From: an uncultured Candidatus Entotheonella sp.
GTDB lineage: Bacteria > Tectomicrobia > Entotheonellia > Entotheonellales > Entotheonellaceae
Direction of reading: 5' to 3'
Assembly: GCA_951828535.1 (NCBI GenBank)
Contig: OX639990.1
Coordinates: forward strand, 1,041,300-1,105,299
Length of the DNA stretch: 64,000 nt
This document shows, in pieces, positions 35,309-44,137 of the stretch (positions are counted from its first letter, which is position 1; each line of letters starts with the position of its first letter). Position numbers and translations under genes: made by a program. The notes under the pieces are model-generated. The model worked only from the letters and a program-made list of their open reading frames with translations. It had not been told where the DNA came from and did no database searches.

Positions 35309-36339
35309 GGGACATCCCCGTGCCACGCGCCCGCCGCTGTGCCAGACAATGCCTGTCCATTCTGACTTTATCCGCGTTTCTTGGCCTCCTCGGCCTTGTG
35401 GGCACTTGGATTCTCGTCCACCAGCCGGTCGCCATCGAAGCAAGAGAACAGATCATCCAGGTAAGCCGGGGCGCGGGTCTGCGGCAGATCGCCAGTCAGC
35501 TGCATGAGGCCGGTTTGATCCGCCATCCGCTACCGTTCGTCCTGTATGCCAAGGCCAAGCGCCTGGCGCCGCGCCTGCAGGCCGGGGAATATGTGCTGAG
35601 CGCCAGCATGTCCCCGGCCGAAATCCTCGACCTCCTGTACCGCGGCAAGGTCATGCATCATGCCCTGACCATTCCCGAAGGCGCGACGCTGCGCCACATT
35701 GCGGCATTGGTGGCGGGCAAGGGCATAGGCAGCGAGCAGCGCGTGCTGGAACTTGGCTCCGACCCTGCTTTCATAGAATCCCTCGGTCTCACCGTGCCGT
35801 CTCTTGAAGGGTATTTGTTTCCAGATACGTATCACGTGACGCGGGACATGGACGAAGCGGACCTGTTAACACTCATGGTGCGTACGTTTGACAGAAATTA
35901 CGTCCCGCAAATCGTCGCCAAGGCGGAAGGCCTGGGGCTGACGCAGCATGCCGTCGTGACGCTTGCATCGTTGATCGAAAAAGAAGCCCAACTTGATTCG
36001 GAGCGCGAGATCATCGCCGCTGTTTTCCACAACCGGTTGCAACTCGGCATGCGCCTACAATGTGATTCCACAGTGATTTATGCGCTGGGCGAGGCTTTTC
36101 AAGGCAACCTGAGAAAGGCCGATTTACGGATCGACTCGCCGTACAACACCTACCGTTACGCCGGATTGCCACCCGGTCCCATCGCCAATCCCGGTGCACG
36201 CTCGATCGCCGCGGCGGTGGCGCCGGCCGCCGTGAAGTATCTGTATTTTGTGGCAACCAGGGAAAACGGCGCGCATCATTTTTCAAAGACGCTGAAAGAG
36301 CACAACCGAGCCGTGCGCAAGTACCAACTCAACCGTTAG
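35305..36339 (+). CDS. mltG: Endolytic murein transglycosylase MltG
   Basis: Cuts nascent peptidoglycan strands at the inner membrane. The 344-residue product starts with GTG 35305, overlapping ruvX. It has one N-terminal membrane helix (about residues 15-33), a LysM-like region (IIQVSRGAGLRQIASQL), and the YceG domain: EGYLFPDTYHV, catalytic Glu in LASLIEKEAQLDSER, VFHNRLQLGMRLQCDSTVIYALG, and SPYNTYRYAGLPPGPIANPG. The stop overlaps the convergent lptF stop by four bases. Confidence 0.95.
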   Translation: MRDIPVPRARRCARQCLSILTLSAFLGLLGLVGTWILVHQPVAIEAREQIIQVSRGAGLRQIASQLHEAGLIRHPLPFVLYAKAKRLAPRLQAGEYVLSASMSPAEILDLLYRGKVMHHALTIPEGATLRHIAALVAGKGIGSEQRVLELGSDPAFIESLGLTVPSLEGYLFPDTYHVTRDMDEADLLTLMVRTFDRNYVPQIVAKAEGLGLTQHAVVTLASLIEKEAQLDSEREIIAAVFHNRLQLGMRLQCDSTVIYALGEAFQGNLRKADLRIDSPYNTYRYAGLPPGPIANPGARSIAAAVAPAAVKYLYFVATRENGAHHFSKTLKEHNRAVRKYQLNR

Positions 36340-37493
36340 ACCCCTTCCCTGTCGCCATTGTCGAACACGGCACGGCCTGCCCACCCGATGCGCAGCGAAC
36401 CGTGCACGTGGCGGCGCAGAAGCAATGCCGTGAGCCCAACCATGCACAGGTTGGGCAGCCAAGCCGCGAACATAGGCGACAGCCTGCTATCCTCGCCCAG
36501 CGCGTCACTGGCGCTGAGCAGGATGTAGTACACGAAAATACCGGCGATGCTGAGCAGATACCCCGCCGAGCGGCCTGAACGGGTCTGGGTAGCGCCCAGC
36601 GCCGGGCCGAGACCTGCGAAAATGATGCACGCAAAGGGCAGCGCAAAAAGCTTGTGCCAGAACAGCCGGAGGGCTCTGGCATCTTCACCGAGCGCCTCTC
36701 GACGGGAGATTTCCGCCCGCAGTTGGTGGGGGAACAATTCGCGCACGCCGGCAGAGCCGGCCGACTGGCGCGCCAGTCGAGTATCCAGGTCGAGCACAAC
36801 GTCGTACTGCCCGAAGTGCACCAGATGATAGCGCGCGTCCGCCGGCACGAAGCGATGGATGATGCCCTTGCTGAGCCGCAAGACGACTTGCAGCGCCTCC
36901 GGCTGGACGAGCAATTCACCCTGTTTTGCCGTAATCACCTGCGTGACTTGGGAACGATTGTCAGCCACGAAAATCCCCTCGAACCGTTCCGCCTGGGGAT
37001 GGGTACGCTCGACATAGAACACCAATCCCTTGAATGCGTCATTGAACGCCTGCGGCCTTAGATGATAGTAAGCTCGGTCCCGCGCAATATCGAAAACGAG
37101 CCGTTGCAGTCCCTGAAAGCCCCACGGCGATACGTACATGAGGGCAAACGCCGACAGGGCGTAGGCCAGCACGGCAATCGTGAAAAAGGGCATCAACAGG
37201 CGATAAACGCTAATCCCCGCGGCGCGCAGAACCACGAGCTCGTTGTCGGCTGACATACGGTGGAGGGTCAGTGTGCAGCCCATCAGGAAACCGATGGGCA
37301 GCGTCAGGCCGCTAACGGTGGGCAGGGTGTAGCAGAGCAGTCTCGACGACATGCCAACGTCGAGTCGATTTTGCAGCACGAGACTCGTCATCCACAGGAG
37401 CTTGTCGAGGAAGAAGACCCCGGTTGCCACTCCGAGGGCGACCAATGTCAGGGGAACAAGTTCCCGGATGATGTGGCGGTCAATGATGCGCAC
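36336..37493 (-). CDS. lptF: LPS export permease LptF/LptG
   Basis: Inner-membrane subunit of the LptB2FG lipopolysaccharide transporter. The 385-residue product (GTG start) begins with MRIIDRHIIRELVPLTLVAL. It has six hydrophobic helices, three on each side of a periplasmic beta-jellyroll region (about residues 125-265), and family segments LPIGFLMGCTLTLHRMSADNE and LFWHKLFALPFACIIFAGLG. LptF is favoured over LptG by the N-terminus, but the pair is hard to separate. No partner gene is adjacent. It is tail-to-tail with mltG and diverges from birA. Confidence 0.88.
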   Translation of the reverse strand: MRIIDRHIIRELVPLTLVALGVATGVFFLDKLLWMTSLVLQNRLDVGMSSRLLCYTLPTVSGLTLPIGFLMGCTLTLHRMSADNELVVLRAAGISVYRLLMPFFTIAVLAYALSAFALMYVSPWGFQGLQRLVFDIARDRAYYHLRPQAFNDAFKGLVFYVERTHPQAERFEGIFVADNRSQVTQVITAKQGELLVQPEALQVVLRLSKGIIHRFVPADARYHLVHFGQYDVVLDLDTRLARQSAGSAGVRELFPHQLRAEISRREALGEDARALRLFWHKLFALPFACIIFAGLGPALGATQTRSGRSAGYLLSIAGIFVYYILLSASDALGEDSRLSPMFAAWLPNLCMVGLTALLLRRHVHGSLRIGWAGRAVFDNGDREGV

Positions 37494-37591
37494 GGCGACC
37501 GAGCCCCTTTCGTGACCGCCCGGCGGGTCTGGCTGGCGGGCGTGACCAGGATGGTTGCAAACCCAAGTCGTAAGAATTACGGATACAACTT

Positions 37592-38416
37592 ATGGATGAT
37601 TCTACGCGCCGCGAGCAACCTGCGATACCCGACCCACTTGAGGCCGATGGCCTGCATCGGCTGCTCACGACCAAGACGTTGGGCCGGACTATCCATATCA
37701 AGGCCCAGACGACCTCGACCAACGACATCGCGAAGCAACTGGCGCGGGATGGGGCGTCAGAAGGCACCGTGGTCCTGGCCGAGCAACAGCACCAGGGACG
37801 GGGGCGCCAAGGGCGCAGCTTTGCCTCGCCACCGGGCGTGGGAATATACATGTCCCTATTGTTGCGGCCCCAGATTGAGCTCAACCGTCTGCCGCAGTTG
37901 ACCCTGATAGCTGCGGTGGCGACGGCGGAGGCGATCGCTGAGGTGAGTACGCTGTCTGTCGAATTGAAATGGCCGAACGACGTAATGATTCACAACAAGA
38001 AGGCGGGTGGCATCCTGACCGAAAGCGTTTTCCAGGCCAACCTGTCGCCCGTGGCTATCGTTGGCATCGGCATCAATATCAACACCGCCCTTGGGCAATT
38101 CCCAGCCGAGTTGCGACCCCAGGTTACCTCTCTGGCCCTGGAAGCCGGGCGTTTCGTGTCCCGTCCGCGGCTCATCGCCGCCATCTTGGGCCGCCTCGAA
38201 CCGCTCTATCACGCCTTTCAGCAGCAGGGCCTCGCGCCCATCTTACCGCGTTGGCTGCACTACGGACGCATTGCCGGCAAAGCCGTCCGCTGTAGCACGG
38301 AACGCGGCATTGAAGAGGGTGTCGTATTGGGCCTGGATGAAGATGGGGCCTTGCTGATACGCGGCCGTGACGACTCGCGCCTGCGGGTCGTCTCAGGCGA
38401 GGTGGTGTTTCTGTGA
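37592..38416 (+). CDS. birA: Biotin-[acetyl-CoA-carboxylase] ligase
   Basis: Activates biotin to biotinyl-AMP and attaches it to the carrier protein. The 274-residue protein has the ligase motifs AEQQHQGRGRQGRSFASPPG (biotinyl-AMP loop), SVELKWPNDVMIHNKKAGGIL and VGIGININT, then a C-terminal SH3-like domain (EEGVVLGLDEDGALLIRG). There is no N-terminal winged helix, so it is a group I enzyme without the repressor function of E. coli BirA. It diverges from lptF by 98 bases. Confidence 0.95.
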   Translation: MDDSTRREQPAIPDPLEADGLHRLLTTKTLGRTIHIKAQTTSTNDIAKQLARDGASEGTVVLAEQQHQGRGRQGRSFASPPGVGIYMSLLLRPQIELNRLPQLTLIAAVATAEAIAEVSTLSVELKWPNDVMIHNKKAGGILTESVFQANLSPVAIVGIGININTALGQFPAELRPQVTSLALEAGRFVSRPRLIAAILGRLEPLYHAFQQQGLAPILPRWLHYGRIAGKAVRCSTERGIEEGVVLGLDEDGALLIRGRDDSRLRVVSGEVVFL

Positions 38417-38432
38417 ACGCCGAGTGCGCTTC

Positions 38433-38461
38433 TTGACACCATCACATCGCGCAAGTATGCT
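38433..38461 (+). promoter_or_regulatory. Promoter of the tRNA-Ala/tRNA-Val pair
   Basis: Perfect TTGACA at 38433-38438, 17-base spacer, TATGCT at 38456-38461, 47 bases before the first tRNA. A strong stable-RNA-type promoter is expected here, which supports the call. Confidence 0.7.
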
Positions 38462-38508
38462 CTGAGGCCCCCAGCACAACAGGCGCGGCGCGATTGCCGC
38501 GGCCTTGT

Positions 38509-38581
38509 GGGCGGTTAGCTCAGTTGGGAGAGCGCTGCCTTCGCAAGGCAGAGGTCGGGAGTTCGAATCTCCTACCGTCCA
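38509..38581 (+). tRNA. tRNA-Ala (CGC anticodon)
   Basis: 73-base cloverleaf. Acceptor arms GGGCGGT (38509-38515) and ACCGTCC with discriminator A at 38581. The third pair is G3-U70, the alanine identity signal. The D arm is GCTC...GAGC, the anticodon stem CTGCC/GGCAG with loop TTCGCAA, anticodon CGC at 38542-38544, and the T arm GGTTCGAATC-like. CCA is not encoded. Reads GCG codons. Confidence 0.93.
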
Positions 38582-38639
38582 TTGCGGTTTCCAGACCGCC
38601 GGAGAAATGGCCATCCGGCCCATTTCTCGCCAGCACGAC

Positions 38640-38711
38640 GGGCGATTAGCTCAGCGGGAGAGCACTGCCTTCACACGGCAGGGGTCACTGGTTCAAATCC
38701 AGTATCGCCCA
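38640..38711 (+). tRNA. tRNA-Val (CAC anticodon)
   Basis: 72-base cloverleaf. Acceptor arms GGGCGAT and ATCGCCC with discriminator A at 38711; anticodon stem CTGCC/GGCAG, loop TTCACAC, anticodon CAC at 38672-38674; T loop TTCAAAT. CCA is not encoded. Reads GTG codons. It lies 58 bases after the tRNA-Ala gene and is probably co-transcribed. Confidence 0.93.
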
Positions 38712-38737
38712 TTCCCTCCTCTTCACATCCCTTACTC

Positions 38738-40399
38738 TTATCCGTTGCGTGTCACCCATTGCCCATAAATTGGGAACTGGCTGCATACGGCCTCGATGTA
38801 GGCCGGGACGCCGTCCGCATTCGCTGCCAGCGCACGCTGCAAGGCGCCCGCAACGGCACCCGGCTCCGTCACCCGCTCGGTGTGCAACCCAAACTCCCGG
38901 AGGGCCTTCGACAGGTCGATCTCGTCGGGACCGAGCACCCGGTGGGTATAGGGATCATGACCCTCGCCCCAGAAACCCGGCCCGTATCCGGCAAAGCCGC
39001 CATTGCTGATGTGCACGACCGTGACCCCCAGCTTTTCCCGCACCGGCACTTCCAAATTGCCCATCATGTAGCCAAGACCCGCCTCACCCGTGACGGCAAC
39101 CGCGCTCCGCCCCGGATGCGCCTTCTTGGCCGCAACCACTGCGGCCAGGCTGTATCCCAACGAGGACACGTTGCCCCAGCCCAGGAAGCCCCTCGGAATG
39201 AGCGTATCGTACACCGTGCTGAGCTGGTCGCGGGTGTTGCCGGACTCGTGCGTGACGAACGACTTGTGCGGGTCCAAAACCTTCATGAGCTCGCTATATA
39301 CACGGTAGGGGTTGATCGGCGCGTCATCGGAAGCCATCGCCTCCCGGTAGGATGCCAGTGCGCTGTCGCGGGACGCTTTGACCTCCGCCGCCACACCGCC
39401 GGGGGCGCAACCCTTTCCGTCAGACTGCGCCGTCAACTCCTCGGCCAGCGCCTGCAGGGAGAAACGGGCGTCGCCGATCAGGGCGTGCGCGGTCGGGAAC
39501 ACCTTGTTGACGTCCAACTCGCTGACGTTGCAGGAGATGATGGTTTTCTTCGCCGCATTGGGGATGGCGTGACTGAAGCGCCCTGGCGACAGGCTGGAGC
39601 CAACGGCGAGAATCAAATCGCTCTTCTTCAGATATTCGGTCACCTGATCGCCACGCACCCCGACAAACAAGGGGTGGTTTTCGGGAAACACCCCCTTGGC
39701 CTTGAGCGTCATGATCACCGGCACGTTGGCCAATTCGACGAACGTCTTGAGCTCGGCGGCCGCATCGGCATAGATGACCCCCTCGCCGGCATAGAGCAGC
39801 GGGCTTTCCGCTTTCATCAGCAACTCGACGGCCAGCTTCACGTCAGCCGGATCGGGCAGCGCCTTCCATCCCTTTATCGGCGTGTAAGGGTCGGCGGTTT
39901 CGTCGTACTGACCGGTTGCCTCGGGCACGGCCAGAATGACAGGCCCCGGGCGTCCGGTGCGTAGCATGGTGAACGCCCGACGCATGAACTCGGGCACGCG
40001 CTCCGGCTTGTCGATGTAGCCATACCATTTGGACACCGACTTGAGGCTGGCGGTGAGGTCGAAGTGGGAATTCTCGGTGCTGCCGATCGGCACGCCGTCG
40101 GTGATGCACAGCATTGGCGAGTTGTCCTCGTAAGCCTGCGCCAGCCCCGCATAGGCCACCTGCAGCCCGGCAGCGTTCACGCCGCCCTGCACCGTGGCAA
40201 CGCCGATCTGTTTGCCGCCGGTGATGCGGGAGAATGCGTCCGCCACGGCGATGGCATAACGGTCATCCCGCATCATGAGCATCGGCACATTCTCGCGCCC
40301 GAGCGCGTTGTTGACCCTGCAGACGGGGAAGGTGGAGACCCACTCCACGCCCTCCTGCTTGAGAATTCGTGCAATTCCGGTTGCGACGTCGGTAGTCAA
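38738..40399 (-). CDS. Thiamine-diphosphate enzyme, acetolactate-synthase-like, with altered motifs
   Basis: 553-residue protein with the three-domain layout of the acetolactate synthase/benzoylformate decarboxylase family: PYR domain with VQGGVNAAGLQVAYAGLAQA, a central domain (VPVIMTLKAKGVFPENHPL), and a C-terminal PP domain. The two cofactor sites are unusual. Where the catalytic Glu is normally found (R-H-E) the sequence is RDDRYA, with D46. The GDG...NN metal motif reads GEAG (438-441) with a later ISNGGF, so Asp becomes Glu. Carboligase or decarboxylase activity is uncertain. It faces away from the VOC gene across a 235-base gap. No small regulatory subunit or ilvC is nearby, so branched-chain synthesis is unlikely. 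Confidence 0.8.
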   Translation of the reverse strand: MTTDVATGIARILKQEGVEWVSTFPVCRVNNALGRENVPMLMMRDDRYAIAVADAFSRITGGKQIGVATVQGGVNAAGLQVAYAGLAQAYEDNSPMLCITDGVPIGSTENSHFDLTASLKSVSKWYGYIDKPERVPEFMRRAFTMLRTGRPGPVILAVPEATGQYDETADPYTPIKGWKALPDPADVKLAVELLMKAESPLLYAGEGVIYADAAAELKTFVELANVPVIMTLKAKGVFPENHPLFVGVRGDQVTEYLKKSDLILAVGSSLSPGRFSHAIPNAAKKTIISCNVSELDVNKVFPTAHALIGDARFSLQALAEELTAQSDGKGCAPGGVAAEVKASRDSALASYREAMASDDAPINPYRVYSELMKVLDPHKSFVTHESGNTRDQLSTVYDTLIPRGFLGWGNVSSLGYSLAAVVAAKKAHPGRSAVAVTGEAGLGYMMGNLEVPVREKLGVTVVHISNGGFAGYGPGFWGEGHDPYTHRVLGPDEIDLSKALREFGLHTERVTEPGAVAGALQRALAANADGVPAYIEAVCSQFPIYGQWVTRNG

Positions 40400-40552
40400 G
40401 GCAGTGTCCTTTTATGGTGGGGGGTTGCAAGCTTTCGTGAGGGCGCGGGGTCCGCACCGCGGCGGCTGACGAGCGGCGCATCACTATAAGTCACAAACCG
40501 GCGGCGGTCCATCTACAGCGGCAGTAGTGGCGGTCGCAAGCGTCGTTCCCTT

Positions 40553-40582
40553 TTGACCTGCAGTGAGGAATGGGCATAGAAT
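40553..40582 (+). promoter_or_regulatory. Promoter of the VOC gene
   Basis: TTGACC at 40553-40558, 18-base spacer, TAGAAT at 40577-40582, 52 bases before the start at 40635. Five of six matches in each hexamer. Confidence 0.6.
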
Positions 40583-40634
40583 CTGCCTCCGTCCAACCTC
40601 TTCCAACTCAACATGCCAAGAAGGAGAACCCATC

Positions 40635-41063
40635 ATGAGCGGCGCAGAGATTCTTTTCGACCACTTACACATCATCTGCGAGGAGCCGGAATCCGCCGCC
40701 GCGTGGTACGCCGACATGCTGGGGGGCACGGTCACCCGCCGCAGCGAAGTACGGGGCGCGCCCCAGATCGCGGTGCAGTTCAACGGCGCCACCATTCTGG
40801 TCCGCGGCCGGCGCCCCGGGGAGCAACCGGCGAAGCGCCCGCCCCTGCAATCGTTTGAGAATTTCGTCAGCCACGACCAATGGGGCACTGATCACTTCGG
40901 CTTCAAGGTCGCCGGGGACCTGACCGAGTTCTGCAACGCCATCCGGGAAAAAGGCGGCAAATTTGCCGTGGAGCCCTACGAATTCGCGCCGGGTACGCAC
41001 ATCGCCTACCTCGCCGGCCCTGACGGTGTGAGCATCGAACTCGTCGAGGCCAAAGCCCAATAA
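40635..41063 (+). CDS. VOC (glyoxalase/dioxygenase) family protein
   Basis: 142-residue vicinal-oxygen-chelate protein. Two beta-alpha-beta modules: FDHLHIICEEPESAAAWYADMLGG, then DQWGTDHFGFKVAGDLTEFC, ending AYLAGPDGVSIELVE. Candidate metal ligands are His in FDHLHI, His in TDHFGF and Glu in SIELVE. ATG 40635 has AAGGAG upstream. Members act as glyoxalases, dioxygenases, epimerases or resistance proteins; which applies here cannot be told. It is the first plus-strand gene of the accessory region. Confidence 0.85.
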   Translation: MSGAEILFDHLHIICEEPESAAAWYADMLGGTVTRRSEVRGAPQIAVQFNGATILVRGRRPGEQPAKRPPLQSFENFVSHDQWGTDHFGFKVAGDLTEFCNAIREKGGKFAVEPYEFAPGTHIAYLAGPDGVSIELVEAKAQ

Positions 41064-41243
41064 AAGCCGTCACGCATCTGCTGCTGGCAGTGAGTGGGGT
41101 TGGGCGTACCGCGGCGGCCTTTTTCCGCCATTGTGGGCAGGAAAGCTGATCCATCGCGTCTACTGACCTTTTCAAAACGGCAACGGGCGTTGAAACCTGT
41201 CTTCGACGCAAGTGTGAAATCAGTCGATAGAGGAGATTGCAGC

Positions 41244-41441
41244 ATGACCGAAGACCACGATGCACTCCAACATGAGGCCGAGCGAGCCGGGCTTACCCAA
41301 CTCACAGAGGCGCATTGGGCGCAGTTCGCCAAAGCCAAGGCGTCGGCTGAGCAGTTGATACGTGGTATTCCCCGCCATTTGCACATGTACGATGAACCGG
41401 CCCATATATTCCAGGCGGAGCGGAGGCGTGAGCATGACTGA
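41244..41441 (+). CDS. Small AtzG/GatC-like amidase partner
   Basis: 65-residue protein starting at ATG 41244 with GGAG upstream. It has an N-terminal acidic helix, a second helix (WAQFAKAKASAEQLI), and a C-terminal DEPAHIFQAERR tail. This layout, ending in an E-P-A-x-x-F motif, resembles AtzG/DUF4089 and GatC-like small subunits that wrap around amidase-signature enzymes. Its last eight bases overlap the amidase start, so coupled translation and a complex are likely. GatCAB itself is unlikely because no gatB is present. Confidence 0.6.
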   Translation: MTEDHDALQHEAERAGLTQLTEAHWAQFAKAKASAEQLIRGIPRHLHMYDEPAHIFQAERRREHD

Positions 41442-42828
41442 ACTCGCCTATCTCACCTTGGCACAAGCCTCGGCACGCATCCGCAGTAAGGAACTGTCAC
41501 CCGTTGACTACACCCAGGCCCTGTTGCGCCACATCGACACCCATGACGCCAAGTTCAACGCCTTTTTACGTCAAACACCAGAAATAGCCCTGCAACAAGC
41601 CAGACAGGCTGAGGCCGACATTCAGGCCGGCAACTGGCGCGGCCCCTTGCATGGCATTCCATACGGACTGAAGGACATCATCGACGTCGAAGGGATACCA
41701 ACGACGGGTCATTCCAAAATTCTGGCTGACAATCTGGCGCGGACAGATGCCTTTGTCACAAGTCGGTTGCGGGCCGCCGGGGCCGTGTTGTTGGGCAAGC
41801 TGTCAACGCACGAGTTTGCCCTTGGCGGGCCGTCCTTTGATCTGCCCTGGCCCCCCGCACGGAATGCGTGGAATCGGGACTATTTCCCTGGCGGATCATC
41901 GAGTGGCTCCGGCGTGGCCCTGGCTGCCGGGTTTGTCCCTGCCGCCTTGGGGACCGACACAGGCGGCTCGGTGCGCAACCCGGCCTCCATGTGCGGCATT
42001 GTCGGGATGAAAGCAACCTATGGGCGCGTCAGCCGCCGTGGCGTTCTCCCCTTGTCGTATTCCCTGGATCATATTGGCCCCATGACCCGGACGGTCACGG
42101 ACAATGCGCTGCTACTGGGTGTCATTGCCGGTCATGACCCTCAGGACCCGGGCAGCAGCCGCGACGCGGTGCCGGATTTCACCGCCGACCTGGATAAAGG
42201 CGTCAGCGGGCTCAAAGTCGGGGTCATCCGACGCTTCTACAACACCGATTTCGAAGCCGATGCGGAGATGGCCCAGAGCATCGAGGACGCCGTGCGGATT
42301 CTGGCCGGACAGGGGGCGGAGATACAAGAGATCGATCCGGGTCCACTCTTCGATTATACCTCGGTAAACCGGGTGATTCTGTTATCGGAAGCCTATGCGA
42401 TCCACGAAAAATGGCTGCAGGAACGGCCGGCGGATTATGGCGACCTGACCCGCGAGCGACTTCTGCCAGGCGCCTTTTTTCGTGCCGTTGATTACGTGCA
42501 CGCCCTACGCCAACGGGAGGTGCTCAGACATCAGTTCAATGCCTGTATGGCATCCATCGATGTGGCCATTACGGCCTCAAGCATGGATCCGGCCTGTCCG
42601 ATCGAGGATGCCGAGTTGTGCGAAAAACAATACGGACGGCAAGCACGAGCACCCTTCAATGTCACCGGGTCCCCGGCCCTCGCCGTTCCCACTGGCTTCG
42701 CCTCAACGGGCCTGCCGCTCTCCATGCAGATTATCGGCAAGCCTGGCGATGAAACGACCGTGTACCGTGTCGCCCGCGCCTACGAACGCGCGACGGAGTG
42801 GATATCCAGACATCCTGCTCTCGGGTGA
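41434..42828 (+). CDS. Amidase-signature family hydrolase
   Basis: 464-residue Ser-Ser-Lys amidase. The catalytic Lys is in GIPYGLKDIIDVEG; the Gly/Ser signature is FPGGSSSGSGVALAAGFVP, and the second Ser lies in LGTDTGGSVRNPA. ATG 41434 has GGAGG eight bases upstream and overlaps the small upstream gene. AtzE-type, GatA-type and aryl-amidase enzymes share these motifs; the small partner points to the AtzE/AtzG type, but no cyanuric-acid genes are present. The substrate is unknown. Confidence 0.88.
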   Translation: MTELAYLTLAQASARIRSKELSPVDYTQALLRHIDTHDAKFNAFLRQTPEIALQQARQAEADIQAGNWRGPLHGIPYGLKDIIDVEGIPTTGHSKILADNLARTDAFVTSRLRAAGAVLLGKLSTHEFALGGPSFDLPWPPARNAWNRDYFPGGSSSGSGVALAAGFVPAALGTDTGGSVRNPASMCGIVGMKATYGRVSRRGVLPLSYSLDHIGPMTRTVTDNALLLGVIAGHDPQDPGSSRDAVPDFTADLDKGVSGLKVGVIRRFYNTDFEADAEMAQSIEDAVRILAGQGAEIQEIDPGPLFDYTSVNRVILLSEAYAIHEKWLQERPADYGDLTRERLLPGAFFRAVDYVHALRQREVLRHQFNACMASIDVAITASSMDPACPIEDAELCEKQYGRQARAPFNVTGSPALAVPTGFASTGLPLSMQIIGKPGDETTVYRVARAYERATEWISRHPALG

Positions 42829-42952
42829 GACTGAGGCGGACAACCGCCTGAAATCGTTGACGGTGCCCTGCAAACCGGCCAAGATTGGCACCCGAGAACG
42901 CTCGAGACCTTTGATAATCGCGCTGCAAACCACAAGGAAGGAGACCCGTTCC

Positions 42953-43999
42953 ATGCCAACCCAAATGTCGGACCAGAGGTCCTATGTATATGCCGGCTTG
43001 GCCGGTGAAACCACGCCGGGCCGGGTTGTTCAATCCGGCCTGTATCGCAAAGCCGCGGGCGATAGTGAGTGGGAAACCCTGAGTCACGGCCTGCCCGAGG
43101 CGCCGGCGATTCGGGCCATCGCCGTTCACCCGCAGCAGCCTGAAATCGTGTACGTGGGTACGCACGAAGGCCCCTACCGCAGCACGGACCACGGCGACCA
43201 CTGGGAGAAAGTCAACGTGCCGGATCACGGCCTGCCCGTCTGGTCGCTGCTTTTTCATCCGCACGACGCCGATCTGATGTACGCCGGATACGAGAACTGC
43301 GAGATTTACCGCAGCGAGAACGGTGGCGATACCTGGCAGTCGGTACCGGTCAGCGTTCGCTTCCCGGAAATCACCATGGCACCGGGCGCCAACCCGGCCA
43401 AGCGAGTCCTGATGCTCGCCGGCAGCGTGGCCAACCCCGACGTGCTGTACGGCGCCATCGAAGTCGGCGGCATGATTCGCAGCACGGACAGCGGCGAGCA
43501 CTGGGAAAACCTCAGCCACGGCCAGTACCTGAATGACGACTCGGTGGACACCCACGGGGTTCTGGTCAGTCGCCTGCGCCCCGGAACCGTCTATAGCATC
43601 ACCCGCGCCGGCATGTTCCACAGCCCGGACCACGGCGACCACTGGCAGCACGTGCAACTTGAACCCCTCAACGCCAAGGGGCAAATCTACTGCCGCGACA
43701 TCCGCGAAGTGCCGGGCGATCCCAAAACCATCTGGGTGGCCGCCGGGGCTGATTTCCGCAGCGATGTCGGCGTCCTGTTCCGCAGCACCAACGGCGGCAT
43801 GACCTGGAAACGTGTGGACATGGGCCTGCAGCCCAGCCATACGATGTTTACCCTGGCGATTGATGAACGGCACCCCAGCCGGATGTATTGCGCCACCAAT
43901 GGCGGCGAAGTGTTCGGCAGCGCGGATAGCGGCGAGACGTGGGAGCACCACCCGCTGCCGCCAGACGCGACGCAGATCTACGCTTTGGCCTGCGGCTGA
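42953..43999 (+). CDS. Asp-box (BNR) beta-propeller protein
   Basis: 348-residue protein from ATG 42953 (AAGGAAGGAG upstream). Six Asp-box repeats of the S-x-D-x-G-x-x-W type are visible: STDHGDHWEKV, SENGGDTWQSV, STDSGEHWENL, SPDHGDHWQHV, STNGGMTWKRV and SADSGETWEHH. They suggest a six- or seven-blade propeller like sialidase/VPS10-type or YCF48-type proteins. No signal peptide is evident, so it is probably cytosolic. Sialidase catalytic residues were not found; a binding role is more likely. A copy of its 3' end recurs about 1.1 kb downstream. Confidence 0.8.
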   Translation: MPTQMSDQRSYVYAGLAGETTPGRVVQSGLYRKAAGDSEWETLSHGLPEAPAIRAIAVHPQQPEIVYVGTHEGPYRSTDHGDHWEKVNVPDHGLPVWSLLFHPHDADLMYAGYENCEIYRSENGGDTWQSVPVSVRFPEITMAPGANPAKRVLMLAGSVANPDVLYGAIEVGGMIRSTDSGEHWENLSHGQYLNDDSVDTHGVLVSRLRPGTVYSITRAGMFHSPDHGDHWQHVQLEPLNAKGQIYCRDIREVPGDPKTIWVAAGADFRSDVGVLFRSTNGGMTWKRVDMGLQPSHTMFTLAIDERHPSRMYCATNGGEVFGSADSGETWEHHPLPPDATQIYALACG

Positions 44000-44137
44000 C
44001 GGGGCGTGTACGGTAGGCCAGGGTTTCAGGCCCTTTCTTCAGTAACCGCTTCAGTTCCCGTGTCAGGGCCGTCAAGCAACGCATGCATATCGGCAGAGAC
44101 CTTGTTACAGATCAGGAGAACCTGAAGAAACGAACGC

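Noticed and set aside
38738-40399. Branched-chain acetolactate synthase IlvB
   Set aside because: Catalytic Glu and GDG motifs are altered and ilvN/ilvC are absent, so a biosynthetic IlvB call was not made.
42731-43951. 406-residue minus-strand open frame
   Set aside because: Antisense to the Asp-box gene; its apparent repeats mirror the Asp-box repeats on the other strand.
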